Assembly: GCA_003164075.1 (NCBI GenBank)
Contig: PLRZ01000357.1
Span: forward strand, 11,469-21,983
Direction of reading: 5' to 3'
Origin: Bryobacterales bacterium
Lineage (GTDB): Bacteria; Acidobacteriota; Terriglobia; Bryobacterales; Bryobacteraceae
DNA length: 10,515 nt
The notes below the pieces were generated by a model. It ran no database searches, was not told the origin of the DNA, and saw only the letters and a program-made list of their open reading frames with translations. A program made the position numbers and the translations under genes. Positions 1 to 8,091 of the stretch are shown here, piece after piece (positions within the stretch are counted from its first letter, which is position 1; each line of letters opens with the position of its first letter).

Positions 1-255
1 CAGGCGCTCGCTTCCCACCCCGCCGTGGAAGAGGCCGTCGCACAGGTGGAGGCGTCCGCGCAGGACACCAAGGTCCTGCGGGCGTTCGTCCGCCTGCGCT
101 CCGGCGCCGCCATGCCGGCGGAGGATGAATGGCGCGGCTATCTGGCCGGCCGGTTGCCCCTGTACATGGTGCCGGCTTCGGTCACTTCGGTGGCCGCCAT
201 CCCCCTGACCTTCGCCGGGAAGATTGACTGGGACGCCTTGCTGCTGGCTCCGAGG
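1..255 (+). other. Adenylation domain A1, C-terminal subdomain only
   Basis: The window opens inside the mobile C-terminal lid of an adenylation domain. Visible motifs are A9 (LPLYMVP, about residues 55-61) and A10 (AGKIDW) with the catalytic lysine at residue 74. The opening ALASHPAVEEA matches the stretch that follows the A8 motif in this family and aligns with the same places in A2 and A3. The substrate pocket lies upstream, so the amino acid cannot be predicted. Confidence 0.93.
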
Positions 256-3200
256 GAGACGAGCGACGGCCCCGCAAAGAACCCGCCATCGGGCGAGATG
301 GAAACGCGGGTGGCCGCCGTGTGGAGCGATTTGCTGGGTGTCGGCGTCTGGCGCGAGGATAATTTCTTCGCTTTGGGCGGCAACAGTCTGTTGGCCGTCA
401 CCATGGCTCATCGGCTGTCGCGCAACTTTGGGCGGGCGGTTGCGGCGCGCGAGCTTTTCGCCGCTCCCACCCTGGCCGGTTTCGCCCAAAGGATGGCGGA
501 ACTGCCCCGTGCCGCCCACGCACCGCTCTCCGGCGGCAGCGATCTGGCCACAGAAGGCCAGCGGGAATTCCAGGTGGCCGAAGCTGCCGGGCTGGACACC
601 CGCACTTTCACCATACCCGTGCTGCGCGTCGTGGAGGGCGGAATGCCGTCTCGCGACCGCTGGAACAAGGCGTGGGCGGCGCTGGTGGCGCGGCATGAGG
701 CATTGCGGACGTATTTCCATGAAGACGCGCAAGGCCGTCTGCGCCGCACGGCAGTGCCGGCCCTGAACTCCACCCTGGAACTCGCGACCCTATCCGACTT
801 GTCCGCGGCCCAAGCCTACGTCCGCCAGCGCCAAGGCGAACCTTTCGTCATGGCCGGGCCCCCGCTATGGCGAGCGGGACTGGTCGAAGTGGCGGACTCC
901 GGCGAACACCTGTTCTGGCTGGCCCTGCATCACTCCGTGGGCGATGGCCGCTCTATCGGGATTATCGTGCGGGAGTTGGACGCGCTGCTCGGTGGCGAGG
1001 ATCTTCCGCCACTCGCCTGCAATTTCGCGGAGTCCGCTGCCCGCGAGGAAGCCTATCTGGCCGGACCGGACTACGGGGTGGACGCCCGCTATTGGCGGGA
1101 CCTCCTGGGCCGCCAGCCCGACACGGCGTTTGACGAAGGACCGCTGGATTTCGCGCGCTCCATCACCGCAAAAACCGGAAATCATCGTTTCGAGACGCGT
1201 CTCGATGCCGCTACGGGGCAGGGACTGAGATCGCTCGCCCGCGAGCACGAAGCCAGCCTGCACGCGGTGATGCTGACCCTTTTGGCGCTGGAAGCCCAGC
1301 GGCGCATGGAGCGCATGGATGTGGTCGTCGGCACCACCGCCTCAGTTCGGGAAACCGCCGCTGAAGAGCAGGTGGTGGGCTACTACGTCAACATGCTGCC
1401 TCTGCCGTGCGACTTGCCGCGGAACGTCGGCTTCGGGGCCGCGCTGCGCCAGACCCAGCAGGCTCTGGCGGCGGGGTTGCATCATGTGCGCTATCCCTTC
1501 GCCCGCATGTATCGCGATTTCTGGAGCACACGCCCGCGGCAGCGCCACCCGGCGCGCTATCCTCTGTTCGATCTGGCGGTCACCGAGAACCCGGAAACAC
1601 GTCCGGCCCCGGCATTGCTTCGCCTGGCCCGGATTCCCGGCCCCGCCTACGAACGCACTGACGCTTCTCCCGGACCGGACATGGTCCTGACCCATGAAAG
1701 CCTGGCCGATGGCGGCCTGCTGCTGCAATGGCACGTGAATGCCGCTCTCTACACTCGGGAAACGGCAGCCTACTGGTTCGAGGGCCTGCGCGGTTCGGCG
1801 GCGTGGCTGGCGGAGGACCGCCGGCGCGCACAAGAGGCTTGGCCGCAGGTACTGCCGCGGGAGACCGCGTTGCTGGAAAGCTGGGAGCAGGGCGCGATAG
1901 TGCCCCGTCCGGCGCTGCGTTTTCATGAACTCTTTGAACGCGTGCTCGACACACCCGGCCAAGGCGACCGCCCGGCCGTCATCACCGAAGCCGCCATTAC
2001 CACTTATTCGGCATTGGAGCGGGAGGCCAACGCCATCGCTCATAGTCTGCTGTTGCGCGGCGCCACACCCGGCACGGCGGTCGGGGTTCTGACCGGGCGT
2101 TCCGCCAATCTTCCGGCTGCGGTTTTAGGCATCTGGAAGGCCGGCGCCACCTACCTGCCGCTGGCCGCCGACCTGCCGCCGGAACGCCTGGACTTCATGG
2201 CCCGCGATGCCGGGATTACCCTCCTGATCGCACTGGACGGCCTGGCGATCCCGCCCACGCTGGCCTTCCCTCCCCTTCGTCCGGAAGCGATGGACGCCGA
2301 ATTCCGCCGCACCCATGCCCATCGCCCGGCGATATCCGGCAGCCCCGGAGATATCGCCTACATCATCTACACTTCGGGCTCCACGGGCCGGCCCAAGGGC
2401 GCGCCGATCGGACACGACGGGTATGTCAACTGCGTGCTGGGAACCGGCGAAACCATCGGCCTGACCTGCGACGATCGCAGCCTGATGTTTGCATCGCCGT
2501 CCTTTGACGTTTCCCTTTCGGATATCGGGCTGCCCCTGGCCTTCGGTGCGGCGTTGTGCCCGGTCACTTACGACGTCCTCAGTTCGCCCAACCGATTCCG
2601 CGCCTTCCTGGCAGAACTGCGCGTCACCGTGGCCGACATCACGCCTACGTACCTGCGGCTCTTCGAGGGAGCCCCCTTGCCTTCGCTGCGCATCCTGCTC
2701 ACTGGAGGAGAGGCGCCGTTTCCGGTGGATGTCGAGACCTATGCCGGCAGGCTCCTATACTTCAATGGGTACGGTCCTACCGAGAACACCATCACCAGCA
2801 CCATCGGAAGGCTCGATCCCGGCGGCCAGGGAAACTTCCCTTGCGGCCGCCCCCTGCCCAATACCAGCGTCCACGTTTGCGACAGCGAGGGGAGCGCCGT
2901 AGCCCCCGGATTGATCGGCGAACTCTGGCTCGGGGGCGCCGGCCTGGCCCGCGGCTATGTGGGACGGCCGGACCTGACCGCCACCGCTTTCGTGGAAACA
3001 GCCCGGGGACGGCGCTACCGCTCCGGCGATCTGGCCCGCTGGCGCTCTACCGGCGAGATCGAAATCCTGGGCCGCACCGACGATCAGGTGAAGCTCAACG
3101 GCATTCGTGTGGAGCTCGGGGAAATCGAACACGCCCTGGGTAGCCATCCCGATATCGCCCAGGCGGTGGCGATCCTGGATGGCGATGCCGGAGGAAGCCA

Positions 3201-6200
3201 CAGTGTCCGGGCCTTCGTCCGCCCCTCGCCGGGGAAGGCCGCGCCGCCGGAAGAGAGCTGGCGCGATTATCTGGCCAGCCGCCTGCCGGCCTATATGATC
3301 CCGTCCACGGTGATCGCCATTCCCGCTATCCCGCTGTCCCATTCCGGCAAGGTGGATAAAGCCGCCCTCAAATTGCTGCTGGCCGAACGTTCGCCGAGCG
3401 GTGAAGAGTGTCCGCCGCGGGACGGCCTGGAAACGGAGATCGCCCATTTGTGGAGCGAACTGCTGGGCCTCGGCGCCGGCGCCATCCATCGCGATGATAA
3501 CTTCTTCGCCCTTGGCGGCCACAGCCTGCTGGCCATCGCCGTGGCGCACCGGCTCGAAAAGGTACTCGGCCATCCCATCCCCGCCCGCGAGTTGTTCGCG
3601 GAGCCCACGTTGCGCGGCTTCGCTGAACGGATCGGCCAATTCCGCGGCGGGGCAAGCACGCAGCCCGCCGTCCTCTTCTCGAACCGCGCGACGGAGGGCC
3701 AGCGCGAATTCTGGGTCGCCGAACAGGCCGGCCTGGACACGCGTGGCTTCAATATTGGCCTGGCTCTGGCGGCGTCAGGTGACGTGCGCCCGGCCTGGGC
3801 GGCCCTGGTGAAGCGGCACGATGCCCTGCGCACCAGCTTCTACCAGGATGCGGAGGGAGTGCTGCGGCGCTCCACTCCGGCGGAGATCGGCGCGGACCTG
3901 GAGATTTCCGGCCAGCCGGACATGCCCGCCGCCATGGCCCACATTCGCGAGCGCCAGACGGTCCCGTTCGTCATGGAGACGCCTCCCTTGTGGCGCGCCG
4001 GGCTGGTGCATGTGGCCGTCACGGATGCGCTTGTTTTCTGGCTGGCATTGCACCATTCCGTGGGGGATGGCGTTTCCCTCGGGGTGCTGACGGAGGAACT
4101 GGGCACTCTCTTGAGAGGTGGAACGCTGGCCCCGGTCGCCGGCCGCTTCGATGGTTCGGCGGGCCAGGAGGAGAAGTATCTCGCCGGATCCGCCTGCCGG
4201 GAAGACGCTCTGTATTGGCGGAAAATCCTGGGCGGCCTGGCCGAAGGTCCGACTTTCGACGAGTGGCCCCTGGACTTCCCCCGCCCATTGGGACGCACGC
4301 CACACCACGCCAAGGGCGCACACGCCTTCCGTGTCCGCCTGGATGCCTCCACCGCCGCCGGTCTGCGCGATTTCGCCCAGAAAAATGGCGCCAGCCTGCA
4401 TGCCCTGATCCTGACGATCATGGCCCGGGAGGTGCGGCGGCGCACCGGACGTCCCGAATTCCTGCTAGGCACCGCGGCTTCCACCCGCGAGTCGGCCGGC
4501 GAAGCGCGCACAGTCGGCTATTACGTCAACATGCTGCCGGTGCCGTGCCGGGTGGGTCGCCGCGAGTCCGTCGAACTGGCCCTGCGGACCGTGCAGCGCA
4601 GTCTGGCCGAGGGATTGCAACATGCCCGCTACCCGTTCGCCCACATGTATCGGGACTTCCGCCAGGAGCATGCCACATCGCCACATCCCGCGCGCTATCC
4701 CCTGTTCGATCTGGCGGTAACGGAAAATCCCGGTGTCCCCGGCGCCGCGGGGAACAGCGGCCTCGCTCCCCTGGCCGGAAATGCCGCCGGCTATGAGCTT
4801 CGCCTGAATGGACCAGCCCAGGATATGGGCTTGGTGCATGAAAGCCAACCGGACGGCAGCCTGATCCTGCAATGGTATGTCAACGCCGCCATCTATGAAA
4901 AGGAAACGGCCGAGGCCTGGTTCAACTCGCTGGCCGGATGGGCGCGTTTCCTGGCGGCGGGCAAGCGGCTCTCGGGCTCTCCGTGGCCCGCCCTACTGCC
5001 CGAAGAAGAGCATCTGCTGGCCGGCTGGGAGCACGGTCCCGCTCAGCCTCATCCGGCGCCCAGCTTACCGGCGCGGTTCGAGCATTGGGCCCGCATCCAG
5101 CCCGAACGGCCCGCCGTCGTCGCTGAACACGGGGCACAAAGCTATGCGGTGCTGAATGCCAGGTCGAACGCCTTGGCCCATGCTCTGCTGGCCCTGGGCG
5201 TGGCCCGGCAGGAGCCGGTCGGGGTATTCACGGACCGCTCCCTGGCCCTGCCCGAGACGGTCCTGTCCATCTGGAAGGCGGGCGGATGTTACCTGCCCCT
5301 GGTCAGAGATCTGCCCGCCGACCGTCTGGCCTTCATGGCCCGCGATGCCGGCATACGGGTGCTGATAGTTCTCGACGGGCTGGCGGTGCCTGCCGCGCTG
5401 GCCGAGACGGGTTGCCAGATCTTCCGGCCGGAAAGCCTCTCGGAAGAATTCCTCCGCGGCCATGGCCAGCTTCCCGAAATCGGGGACGGCGTGGGAGGTT
5501 CGGACCTCGCCTGCATCATCTATACTTCCGGGTCCACGGGAGCGCCCAAGGGCGTCATGTTGCACCACCGGGGGCTGGTCAATCTTGGCGTGGCCGTGGA
5601 CGCCCTGGATATCCGCTCGGACGACCGAGCCTTGCTGATGGCGTCGCCCTCCTTCGACGCATGGATTGCCGATCTGGCCATGGCCTGGACGGCGGGAGCG
5701 GCGGTGGTTCCCATCCTGCGCGGTGAGATGGAAGACATTGCCGGCATGCGCGATAAGATGGTACGGCTGGGAGTCACCACCGCCACCATGACGCCATCCT
5801 ATCTCCGCCTTTTCGACCAGGCGGACTTTCCCGGCCTGCGCCTTCTGCTGACCGTGGGCGAGCCGCCTCACCGTGCCGATGCCCTGCACTATGCCGCGCG
5901 CCTGCGCTACGTCAACGGCTACGGCCCGACCGAGAACACTGCCGCCGTCAGCTTCGGCCGGATAGCAGTGCAGGCCCAGCGGCTGACGGCAGGCAAGCCC
6001 TTGGCCAACACGTCGGTCCATATCCTCGACAGCCAGGGAGAGCCGGTTCCGCCCAATGCCACGGGGCTCATCTGGCTGGGCGGCATGGGGCTCGCCACGG
6101 GATATCTGAACCGGCCCGACCTCACCGCCGCCAGCTTCGTGGAGACGCCCGCGGGCCGGCTGTATTCCACGGGCGATTTAGGACGTTGGACCGCTACCGG

Positions 6201-8091
6201 CGAGCTGCAGATCCTGGGCCGCTCCGACGGGCAAGTGAAACTGCGCGGGCAGCGCGTGGAACTGGGCGAGATCGAGCATCGGCTGGGCGCCCATCCGGGC
6301 GTGCGGCAGGGAGTCGCGGTGGTGGAAACCAAACCCGACGGCGCCCAAACTCTGTGGGCTTTCGTGTGCCTCGATTCCGGGGCGCCCGAGCCCACCCAGG
6401 CGGCATGGCAGGACTACCTGTCCGCGGTACTGCCCGCCTATATGCTGCCCGCGGCGGTGCTCCGCGTGCCGGCCATCCCGGTAAATACTTCCGGCAAAGT
6501 GGATCGCGCTCTGCTGTTGCGCGCGGTTTCCGAGCGGGGAGCTATCGCCGCCGAAACCACCCTGCCCCGCGACGGCATGGAGCAGCGCATCGCGCAAGTG
6601 TGGGCGGAGTGCCTCAAGCGCCGGTCCATCGCCCGCGAGGACAATTTCTTCGACATCGGGGGCGACAGCCTGCGGGCCATTGCAGTGGTCAATCAGCTTC
6701 GGCGCACGTTCCACTGCGACATCAACGATCTCTACGAACATCCCCGCCTGGCGGATTTCGCCGGCGTGTGCCGGCCGCGGCCCGAGCATTTGCGGACGCT
6801 GATCCAATCCGCCGCCCGGCATTGGCAAGGCTACCGCCTGGGGCTGGCCGCTTATGACGCCGAGCGCGATGCGGCCCTGGACGCCGCGCGGCGCGTCTAT
6901 GAGGCGCGGAACCAGCGCTATCGGCTGGACGGCGCGGGGGAACGCCGGGATTATGGCAGGGTTCTGCTGACCGGAGCGACCGGCTATCTGGGCAGCTATC
7001 TGCTGCGCGAACTGCTGGCCAGCCCGGATCGCGAGGTCAGCGTCGTGGTGCGCGGCGGCGACGACCGCTCGGCCCGCGCCCGCCTGGGCGAGATTCTGCG
7101 GTACTATTTCGGCCCGGCAAAAGGCGCCGCCGTGTGCGAAAATCCCCGCCTTACGGTGTTGGCGGGCGATTTGCGCCGGGACAATCTGGGCCTGTCGCCT
7201 CAGACCTACCGTCGCATGGCGGACAGCCTGCAAGCGGTGTTTCACTGCGCCGCCAACGTGAAGCATTTCGGCCATTATTGGGAATTCCATGCGGACAATG
7301 TGGCCGCTACCGCGCGATTGTTGAAACTGGCTGGCCATCGCGCCGCGGACCCGGCGGATTTCCACCTGGTGTCCACTCTCTCGGTCTGCGGGAAAGCCCC
7401 GGAAACCGGCTTCCGGCTGTTCACGGAATACGACGCCGCGCCCGAGGCGTTGGACGAAAACTACTACATCCGCAGCAAACAGGAGGCCGAGCGGCTGGTG
7501 GTGGCGGCCCGGCGGGAGCTTGCCAATGCCTCGATCCACCGGGTGGGCAATCTGGTATTTGCCGCCGAGGGCGGACCGCTGCAATTCAACATCGGGGAAA
7601 ACGCCTTCTTCCGGCAGATCGCCGCTTTCCTGCGCCTGGGCGTGGCGCCCGACGATTCCCATCTGTGGTTGAGCCATGTGGATGTGGTGGCGCGCGGACT
7701 GGTGGCGCTGGCGGGCGGGGCCAATCTGACCAACGAAACGCATCATATCGAAAATGCCCGAAGGGATACGCTGGCCGAGTTCATCACCGCGACTGAGGGA
7801 GTCCGCGCCTGCGCTTTCGACGGCTTCCTGGCGCGGCTGGAACAGGCGGTGGACGAACCCGGGGTGGAGGCCGCGCTGAACGAAAGCCTGGAGAACTTCG
7901 GACTCTATCGCGGCATCTCACCGCAGGAGCGGGCGCGCCGGCTGGAAATCGTGTCGGGGCGCACGCAGACCCTGCTGGCACGCCTGGGGGTTGCCTGGCC
8001 GCCGGTTCCGCTGGCAGGGCAGGCGGAAATGCTGCGCCAGGCGAGACGGCTTTTCTGCCGGCCATCGTTATCGGACGCCGCTGCCTCATGA
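1..8091 (+). CDS. Nonribosomal peptide synthetase, 3' part, ending in a thioester reductase domain (5' end outside window)
   Basis: Cytoplasmic multimodular enzyme that activates amino acids as adenylates, loads them on phosphopantetheine carriers, condenses them and releases the peptide by reduction. The frame is open from base 1 and its first codons already encode the tail of an adenylation domain, so the GTG at 25 or any later ATG is not the true start. In 2696 visible residues the order is A tail (1-85), T1 (99-168), C1 (181-605), A2 (640-1130), T2 (1143-1214), C2 (1229-1654), A3 (1689-2180), T3 (2192-2256), R (2317-2696). No epimerase, methyltransferase or thioesterase domain is seen. 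Without epimerases the visible modules should join L-residues. The stop overlaps the start of the exporter gene. Family and domain order are secure; the product is unknown. I do not recognise the cluster. Confidence 0.97.
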   Translation, partial: QALASHPAVEEAVAQVEASAQDTKVLRAFVRLRSGAAMPAEDEWRGYLAGRLPLYMVPASVTSVAAIPLTFAGKIDWDALLLAPRETSDGPAKNPPSGEMETRVAAVWSDLLGVGVWREDNFFALGGNSLLAVTMAHRLSRNFGRAVAARELFAAPTLAGFAQRMAELPRAAHAPLSGGSDLATEGQREFQVAEAAGLDTRTFTIPVLRVVEGGMPSRDRWNKAWAALVARHEALRTYFHEDAQGRLRRTAVPALNSTLELATLSDLSAAQAYVRQRQGEPFVMAGPPLWRAGLVEVADSGEHLFWLALHHSVGDGRSIGIIVRELDALLGGEDLPPLACNFAESAAREEAYLAGPDYGVDARYWRDLLGRQPDTAFDEGPLDFARSITAKTGNHRFETRLDAATGQGLRSLAREHEASLHAVMLTLLALEAQRRMERMDVVVGTTASVRETAAEEQVVGYYVNMLPLPCDLPRNVGFGAALRQTQQALAAGLHHVRYPFARMYRDFWSTRPRQRHPARYPLFDLAVTENPETRPAPALLRLARIPGPAYERTDASPGPDMVLTHESLADGGLLLQWHVNAALYTRETAAYWFEGLRGSAAWLAEDRRRAQEAWPQVLPRETALLESWEQGAIVPRPALRFHELFERVLDTPGQGDRPAVITEAAITTYSALEREANAIAHSLLLRGATPGTAVGVLTGRSANLPAAVLGIWKAGATYLPLAADLPPERLDFMARDAGITLLIALDGLAIPPTLAFPPLRPEAMDAEFRRTHAHRPAISGSPGDIAYIIYTSGSTGRPKGAPIGHDGYVNCVLGTGETIGLTCDDRSLMFASPSFDVSLSDIGLPLAFGAALCPVTYDVLSSPNRFRAFLAELRVTVADITPTYLRLFEGAPLPSLRILLTGGEAPFPVDVETYAGRLLYFNGYGPTENTITSTIGRLDPGGQGNFPCGRPLPNTSVHVCDSEGSAVAPGLIGELWLGGAGLARGYVGRPDLTATAFVETARGRRYRSGDLARWRSTGEIEILGRTDDQVKLNGIRVELGEIEHALGSHPDIAQAVAILDGDAGGSHSVRAFVRPSPGKAAPPEESWRDYLASRLPAYMIPSTVIAIPAIPLSHSGKVDKAALKLLLAERSPSGEECPPRDGLETEIAHLWSELLGLGAGAIHRDDNFFALGGHSLLAIAVAHRLEKVLGHPIPARELFAEPTLRGFAERIGQFRGGASTQPAVLFSNRATEGQREFWVAEQAGLDTRGFNIGLALAASGDVRPAWAALVKRHDALRTSFYQDAEGVLRRSTPAEIGADLEISGQPDMPAAMAHIRERQTVPFVMETPPLWRAGLVHVAVTDALVFWLALHHSVGDGVSLGVLTEELGTLLRGGTLAPVAGRFDGSAGQEEKYLAGSACREDALYWRKILGGLAEGPTFDEWPLDFPRPLGRTPHHAKGAHAFRVRLDASTAAGLRDFAQKNGASLHALILTIMAREVRRRTGRPEFLLGTAASTRESAGEARTVGYYVNMLPVPCRVGRRESVELALRTVQRSLAEGLQHARYPFAHMYRDFRQEHATSPHPARYPLFDLAVTENPGVPGAAGNSGLAPLAGNAAGYELRLNGPAQDMGLVHESQPDGSLILQWYVNAAIYEKETAEAWFNSLAGWARFLAAGKRLSGSPWPALLPEEEHLLAGWEHGPAQPHPAPSLPARFEHWARIQPERPAVVAEHGAQSYAVLNARSNALAHALLALGVARQEPVGVFTDRSLALPETVLSIWKAGGCYLPLVRDLPADRLAFMARDAGIRVLIVLDGLAVPAALAETGCQIFRPESLSEEFLRGHGQLPEIGDGVGGSDLACIIYTSGSTGAPKGVMLHHRGLVNLGVAVDALDIRSDDRALLMASPSFDAWIADLAMAWTAGAAVVPILRGEMEDIAGMRDKMVRLGVTTATMTPSYLRLFDQADFPGLRLLLTVGEPPHRADALHYAARLRYVNGYGPTENTAAVSFGRIAVQAQRLTAGKPLANTSVHILDSQGEPVPPNATGLIWLGGMGLATGYLNRPDLTAASFVETPAGRLYSTGDLGRWTATGELQILGRSDGQVKLRGQRVELGEIEHRLGAHPGVRQGVAVVETKPDGAQTLWAFVCLDSGAPEPTQAAWQDYLSAVLPAYMLPAAVLRVPAIPVNTSGKVDRALLLRAVSERGAIAAETTLPRDGMEQRIAQVWAECLKRRSIAREDNFFDIGGDSLRAIAVVNQLRRTFHCDINDLYEHPRLADFAGVCRPRPEHLRTLIQSAARHWQGYRLGLAAYDAERDAALDAARRVYEARNQRYRLDGAGERRDYGRVLLTGATGYLGSYLLRELLASPDREVSVVVRGGDDRSARARLGEILRYYFGPAKGAAVCENPRLTVLAGDLRRDNLGLSPQTYRRMADSLQAVFHCAANVKHFGHYWEFHADNVAATARLLKLAGHRAADPADFHLVSTLSVCGKAPETGFRLFTEYDAAPEALDENYYIRSKQEAERLVVAARRELANASIHRVGNLVFAAEGGPLQFNIGENAFFRQIAAFLRLGVAPDDSHLWLSHVDVVARGLVALAGGANLTNETHHIENARRDTLAEFITATEGVRACAFDGFLARLEQAVDEPGVEAALNESLENFGLYRGISPQERARRLEIVSGRTQTLLARLGVAWPPVPLAGQAEMLRQARRLFCRPSLSDAAAS
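295..504 (+). other. Peptidyl carrier domain T1
   Basis: Thiolation domain holding the residue activated by A1. The core motif DNFFALGGNSL carries the phosphopantetheine-accepting serine at residue 129. It is close to T2 in sequence (LGGxSLLA, then AHRL and ARELFA in both) and clearly different from T3. It hands its chain to C1 downstream. Confidence 0.95.
541..1815 (+). other. Condensation domain C1
   Basis: Forms the peptide bond between the T1-bound and T2-bound residues. The active site is LHHSVGDG at residues 309-316, with the HHxxxDG histidines at 310 and 311. Later motifs are VGYYVNMLPLP (C5 type), YPFARMYRDF (C6 type) and RYPLFDLAV (C7 type). The first motif reads TEGQREFQVAE instead of the classical SxAQxRLW form, which recalls the TxAQ(K/R)EIW form of C domains in mixed PKS/NRPS lines. 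No epimerase precedes it, so an L-L type is inferred. Confidence 0.93.
1918..3390 (+). other. Adenylation domain A2, complete; pocket code DVSDLGGITK
   Basis: Activates the second visible residue. Core motifs: WKAGATYLP (A2), YTSGSTGRPKG (A3, residues 790-800), SFDVSLS (A4), NGYGPTENT (A5), GELWLGGAGLARGY (A6), YRSGDLARW (A7), GRTDDQVKLNG (A8), LPAYMIP (A9), SGKVDK with Lys1117 (A10). By hand alignment to GrsA the ten pocket residues are D836, V837, S840, D879, L900, G902, G923, I931, T932 and K1117. The leading Asp indicates an alpha-amino acid. The Asp at the GrsA-278 position hints at a polar or basic side chain, but I cannot match the code to a known substrate. Confidence 0.95.
3427..3642 (+). 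other. Peptidyl carrier domain T2
   Basis: Carrier for the residue activated by A2. The motif DNFFALGGHSL places the phosphopantetheine serine at residue 1175, which is 1046 residues after the T1 serine. It is the closest relative of T1 in this protein. Confidence 0.95.
3685..4962 (+). other. Condensation domain C2
   Basis: Joins the T2-bound chain to the residue on T3. The active site is LHHSVGDG with histidines 1351 and 1352. Other motifs are VGYYVNMLPVP, YPFAHMYRDF and RYPLFDLAV. It is strongly similar to C1 even at DNA level: bases 1564-1580 and 4702-4718 are identical. The entry motif TEGQREFWVAE shows the same departure from the classical C1 motif as its paralogue. Confidence 0.93.
5065..6540 (+). 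other. Adenylation domain A3, complete; pocket code DAATLVGAAK
   Basis: Activates the last residue of the chain. Motifs: WKAGGCYLP (A2), YTSGSTGAPKG (A3, residues 1841-1851), SFDAWIA (A4), NGYGPTENT (A5), IWLGGMGLATGY (A6), YSTGDLGRW (A7), GRSDGQVKLRG (A8), LPAYMLP (A9), SGKVDR with Lys2166 (A10). Hand alignment to GrsA gives pocket residues D1886, A1887, A1890, T1929, L1950, V1952, G1973, A1981, A1982 and K2166. The DA..T start and small residues elsewhere point to a hydrophobic, possibly aromatic amino acid. This is weak, since only about four positions agree with the GrsA Phe code. Confidence 0.95.
6574..6768 (+). other. Peptidyl carrier domain T3
   Basis: Final carrier, presenting the full chain to the reductase. 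The motif DNFFDIGGDSL puts the phosphopantetheine serine at residue 2223. It has GGDSL and a different second half (AVVNQL, INDLYEHP), unlike the LGG(N/H)SLLA carriers T1 and T2. This suggests that it shares its origin with the reductase rather than with the repeated modules. Confidence 0.94.
6949..8088 (+). other. Terminal thioester reductase (R) domain
   Basis: Extended short-chain dehydrogenase/reductase fold that releases the T3-bound chain with NAD(P)H, giving an aldehyde or, after a second hydride, an alcohol. The Rossmann motif LLTGATGYLGSYL has its GxxGxxG at residues 2325-2331. HCAANVKHFGHY and STLSVCG (residues 2458-2464, with the candidate catalytic Thr2459) follow. The catalytic Y-x3-K is Tyr2489/Lys2493 in YYIRSK. 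The domain has about 380 residues, the usual size for NRPS and carboxylic acid reductase R domains. With Tyr and Lys both present, a redox-active release is more likely than a Dieckmann-type R* domain. Confidence 0.93.

Noticed and set aside
25..27. GTG at 25 as the start of the NRPS
   Set aside because: The frame is open upstream to base 1 and those codons already match the adenylation-domain tail, so the gene continues outside the window.
2755..3639. Minus-strand frame of 294 codons, and similar ones at 1342-2043, 5065-6021 and 4465-4872
   Set aside because: These are antisense shadows of NRPS domains: GC-rich codon bias yields long antisense frames, and none shows family motifs.
6178..7746. 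Long minus-strand open frame of 522 codons
   Set aside because: It lies opposite the A3, T3 and reductase coding sequence, whose conserved motifs are on the plus strand. Long antisense frames are common in GC-rich genes, and its translation shows no recognisable domain.
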